A program made the position numbers and the translations under genes. A stretch of DNA of 8,127 bases from the NCBI GenBank assembly GCA_030150795.1, contig JASLFF010000039.1:1-8127 (forward strand), written 5' to 3'. This stretch comes from Terriglobales bacterium (lineage in GTDB: Bacteria > Acidobacteriota > Terriglobia > Terriglobales > Gp1-AA117). The notes under the pieces were generated by a model that was given only the letters and a program-made list of their open reading frames with translations, had not been told where the DNA came from and did no database searches. Shown one piece after another: positions 6,062-8,127 of the stretch; the first letter of the stretch is position 1; every line of letters begins with the position of its first letter.

Positions 6062-6753
6062 TGCAACACGCCACCCTGAAAAGCAGCCGCTATGAGATCT
6101 CCACAAATGGCGATCGTTTCAGCCGGAACCATCTTTTCATTGAAGAAGCCAGGAATTACCGCAGCATTCTGGAATGCGGCTGCTCCACCGGTTTCCTCTC
6201 CAGGCAACTTGCGGCGGCCGGCTCCCGCGTGGTGGGCATTGAAATTGACACGGAAGCTGCGGAGAGAGCCCGCGAATTCTGTGCTCGCGTACTCTCTGTG
6301 GATTTGAATCAACCGGACTGGAGCAAGGCCGTAGGGGAACAATTTGACCTTGTGACCTATGGCGACGTGCTTGAGCATCTTCTTGAACCGCAGGCTGTTC
6401 TGCGCGAAACCAAAAATGTCCTGGCGCCGGGTGGCCGCGTGCTTATTTCCCTTCCCAACATTGCCTACTGGACGATGCGCGTAAAACTGCTGCTGGGAAA
6501 GTTTGAGTACGAAAGCATGGGGCTGCTGGATTACACTCATCTCAGATTCTTTACTTTTTATACAGGCCGCAAAATGATCGAGCAAGCCGGCTACAGGATT
6601 GTTCATTGCCATCCGGTAATGGGCGGCAGGTTTACCAGTCACTTCCGTCCGATGTGGCAGCGGTTGACGAATTTGTTTCCTAATTCTTTGGGCTTTCAAA
6701 TGTTATTTCTGGTTGAGCCGGTAGCTGAGACTCATGACTCCAGCACCTCCTGA
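6061..6753 (+). CDS. Class I SAM-dependent methyltransferase
   Basis: A 230-residue cytoplasmic enzyme expected to transfer a methyl group from S-adenosylmethionine, most likely to a sugar or glycan intermediate given the glycosyltransferases around it. Motif I is ILECGCSTG (36-44), the ribose-binding acid follows in VVGIEID (57-63), FDLVTYGDVLEHL (95-107) is motif II, and LAPGGRVLISLPN (121-133) covers motif III. DYTHLRFFT (157-165) is typical of the Methyltransf_11/23-type group attached to polysaccharide clusters. I chose ATG 6061 because the residues before it (the frame opens at GTG 5992) look non-coding and overlap the divergent promoter spacer. Its end overlaps the following glycosyltransferase by 20 bases, so the two are probably cotranscribed and translated together. 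Confidence 0.88.
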   Translation: MQHATLKSSRYEISTNGDRFSRNHLFIEEARNYRSILECGCSTGFLSRQLAAAGSRVVGIEIDTEAAERAREFCARVLSVDLNQPDWSKAVGEQFDLVTYGDVLEHLLEPQAVLRETKNVLAPGGRVLISLPNIAYWTMRVKLLLGKFEYESMGLLDYTHLRFFTFYTGRKMIEQAGYRIVHCHPVMGGRFTSHFRPMWQRLTNLFPNSLGFQMLFLVEPVAETHDSSTS

Positions 6754-7654
6754 TCGAATGACCATTCCGGCGGCGCCAGCCGCAACAAAAATATGCGCTG
6801 TGATGGTGGTCTATAACCCGGATTCCACGCTGGAACAAAATATCAAGGCCCTGCTGAATGAAGTTGCCCGGCTTATAGTGGTGGACAATTGTTCCGAGCT
6901 GTCAGTCCGATCGAGGATCGCGGCGCTGTCTGCTGCCTGCAATTTTGAAGTGATCTGGAACAATGAAAATATTGGGCTAGCTGCGGGATTGAACATCGGT
7001 ATCCGATGCACGCTGGCCGATGAGCAGTATCAGTGGATCGCTACGTTCGATCAGGACAGCAGAGTTTTTCCCGGCTTTAGTACGGCCCTGCTGGCAGCCC
7101 ACGCCGCTTGCCCATTTCGTGACAAAGTCGCTCTCATCGCACCGCACCATCTGCTTTCTTCAAAGGTTGGCGACGAGACAACGCCGCACGATGGCCTGCA
7201 ATTTCAAGAGATAACGGTAGCGCTGCAGTCCGGTAGCCTGTTCAGCCGATCGGCATTAAAAGACGTGGGTTTATTCGATGAGACGTTTTTCATCGACTAC
7301 GTAGATTTCGAGTTTTGCCTTCGTCTGCGAAAACAAGGATTTCGCCTGATTGAAGCCACGGAGGCTCTAATCTACCATCAGGTGGGAACGCCCACGCGTC
7401 ATCGATTCCTCGGCATAACCTGCACGGTCTTCAACCACAGTCCTCTGCGGCGTTATTACGCAGCCAGGAACCGCCTGCGCGTGTACCGGCTATACATGTT
7501 GTCTGATCCACGCTGGATTGGACACGATATATGGTCGTGGTTCAAAGAGATCGTGAAGATGGTCCTTTTTGAGAGCAATCGCCTGGAGAAGCTGGCGTTT
7601 GTGGCCAGAGGGGGATGGGACGCGATTCGCGGACGCAGCGGCGCTTACTCCTGA
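6734..7654 (+). CDS. Rhamnosyltransferase-type GT2 glycosyltransferase (RfbF-like)
   Basis: A 306-residue glycosyltransferase with the hallmarks of dTDP-rhamnosyltransferases (RfbF type): CAVMVVYNPD (21-30), LIVVDNCS (47-54), NNENIGLAAGLNIGI (76-90), TFDQDS (104-109; DQDS in place of DxD), LQSGSLFSRSAL (164-175), FIDYVDFEFCLRLRKQGF (186-203) and YYAARNRLRVYR (241-252). It would add rhamnose to a lipid-linked glycan at the cytoplasmic membrane. The C-terminal part is rich in aromatic and basic residues and may sit on the membrane. ATG 6734 overlaps the methyltransferase end; ATG 6758, eight codons later, is possible and starts five bases after the methyltransferase stop. Neither has a clear Shine-Dalgarno, which fits translational coupling. 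Rhamnose specificity rests on family resemblance. Confidence 0.9.
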   Translation: MTPAPPDRMTIPAAPAATKICAVMVVYNPDSTLEQNIKALLNEVARLIVVDNCSELSVRSRIAALSAACNFEVIWNNENIGLAAGLNIGIRCTLADEQYQWIATFDQDSRVFPGFSTALLAAHAACPFRDKVALIAPHHLLSSKVGDETTPHDGLQFQEITVALQSGSLFSRSALKDVGLFDETFFIDYVDFEFCLRLRKQGFRLIEATEALIYHQVGTPTRHRFLGITCTVFNHSPLRRYYAARNRLRVYRLYMLSDPRWIGHDIWSWFKEIVKMVLFESNRLEKLAFVARGGWDAIRGRSGAYS

Positions 7655-7740
7655 TCAACGTTACCTCCCTCTTTATGGTTGGAGGCATGCATTCCTCAGG
7701 CACACATTCCTCAGGCACAGAATCGCTGCGATGGCTGAAA
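7655..7740. other. Convergent intergenic spacer, no clear terminator
   Basis: This 86-base gap lies between the stop codons of two convergent genes. It holds a two-copy 15-bp tandem repeat, a weak CCTCC/GGAGG inverted repeat (7664-7668, 7681-7685) and ATCGCTGCGAT at 7722-7732. None has a neighbouring T-tract on either strand. Confidence 0.6.
7690..7719. repeat. Tandem repeat, 2 x 15 bp
   Basis: CATTCCTCAGGCACA occurs twice with no mismatch at 7690-7704 and 7705-7719, between convergent stop codons. It is probably a slippage duplication; two copies are too few for any array function. Confidence 0.9.
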
Positions 7741-8127
7741 TCACGGCTTTTGCAAGAACAAGATCAGGTGGTTTGGCCTTGATCTCTCTGCCGCAAGCAC
7801 CTGCCAGCCGCAATCTGTCACCAGGTGGATTGCGTTTGTTAGATCGAAAACATGGTGATGAAGAAGGCGTTGCTGATAATTATTCCGGTAACGCTCCCGG
7901 TGCTCTGCGATGGAATTCGCAATCGGAAATTTCTTGTAATCCCACAAGGTAACGAACTCTTCCACGTGCGTCATGTCATCCTCGCCCATGTCGCGCGCAA
8001 AGTCGTCCTGCATATGTTCAAGCGTGGTCACGGGACGCCGGTAGTCAAAGGTGCGGCGCTTATCCGGCAGGACCAAAATAAGGAAACCGCGCGGCTTGAG
8101 GACGCGCTTCCAATTATTCAGAGCTTT
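7741..8127 (-). CDS. SAM-dependent methyltransferase, C-terminal part (N-terminus off window)
   Basis: The minus-strand frame is open from the right edge (first codon 8125-8127) to the TGA at 7741-7743, giving 128 residues. It begins with ALNNWKRVLKPRGFLILVLPDKRRTFD, the strand-5 region after the SAM site of class I methyltransferases (RVLKPGG-type, then PDKR). RPVTTLEH, MTHVEEFVTLWDY and HHHVFDLTNAIHLVTDCGW then follow the pattern I recall for methyltransferases of this type in glycan clusters. The C-terminus ends LILFLQKP. The SAM-binding N-terminal half is outside the window. Being convergent with the rhamnosyltransferase, it belongs to a separate transcription unit entering from the right. 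Confidence 0.78.
   Translation of the reverse strand, partial: KALNNWKRVLKPRGFLILVLPDKRRTFDYRRPVTTLEHMQDDFARDMGEDDMTHVEEFVTLWDYKKFPIANSIAEHRERYRNNYQQRLLHHHVFDLTNAIHLVTDCGWQVLAAERSRPNHLILFLQKP

Noticed and set aside
5986..6699. Minus-strand frame open for about 240 codons upstream of the GT2 start, which would give a 559-residue protein
   Set aside because: The extra N-terminal part lies antisense to a clearly real methyltransferase gene and has no domain-like sequence; the GT2 fold begins at VSIVILNWNS just after 5940.
7664..7685. CCTCC/GGAGG inverted repeat as a bidirectional terminator
   Set aside because: A five-base stem with a 12-base loop and no T-tract on either strand is too weak.
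7690..7719. Tandem 15-bp repeat as the start of a CRISPR array
   Set aside because: Only two directly adjacent copies with no spacer between them.

Overview
The window is a piece of a bacterial surface-polysaccharide (O-antigen or exopolysaccharide type) gene cluster with one large secreted protein gene in the middle. Base composition is moderate, genes are densely packed, and the mixture of a bacterial EXORDIUM-like protein, PCRVxDTR/NGYF repeats, a Cys-containing GT4 glycosyltransferase and a CDP-paratose-2-epimerase-like SDR suggests a soil or environmental Acidobacteriota-like organism. That assignment is inference from gene content, with no marker gene present.

Layout. Left part, minus strand, read from right to left: a GT2 glycosyltransferase (5020-5940), a 732-residue secreted EXORDIUM-like protein with three C-terminal beta-type repeats (2560-4758), a GT4 glycosyltransferase (1192-2376), a short broken or frameshifted coding stretch (950-1195), and an NAD-dependent sugar-nucleotide epimerase that runs off the left edge (1-953). 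The last three are joined by ATGA stop/start overlaps and look like one transcription unit. A 10-bp inverted repeat and an extended -10 promoter candidate lie between the secreted protein gene and the GT4. An AU-rich terminator candidate lies directly after the first GT2 gene. Right part, plus strand: a class I SAM methyltransferase (6061-6753) overlapping a rhamnosyltransferase-type GT2 (6734-7654). These are divergent from the minus-strand GT2 and converge on a second SAM methyltransferase on the minus strand (7741-8127) that enters from the right edge.

How the genes fit together. The epimerase would supply a nucleotide sugar, the three glycosyltransferases would add sugars to a lipid-linked glycan, and the methyltransferases could modify sugars, for example a terminal rhamnose. 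The secreted EXORDIUM-like protein is the outlier: it carries an HExxE motif and a repeat array of the kind found on extracellular proteins, so it may act at or on the cell surface where the glycan is displayed. No tRNA, rRNA, insertion sequence, CRISPR array or origin is visible.
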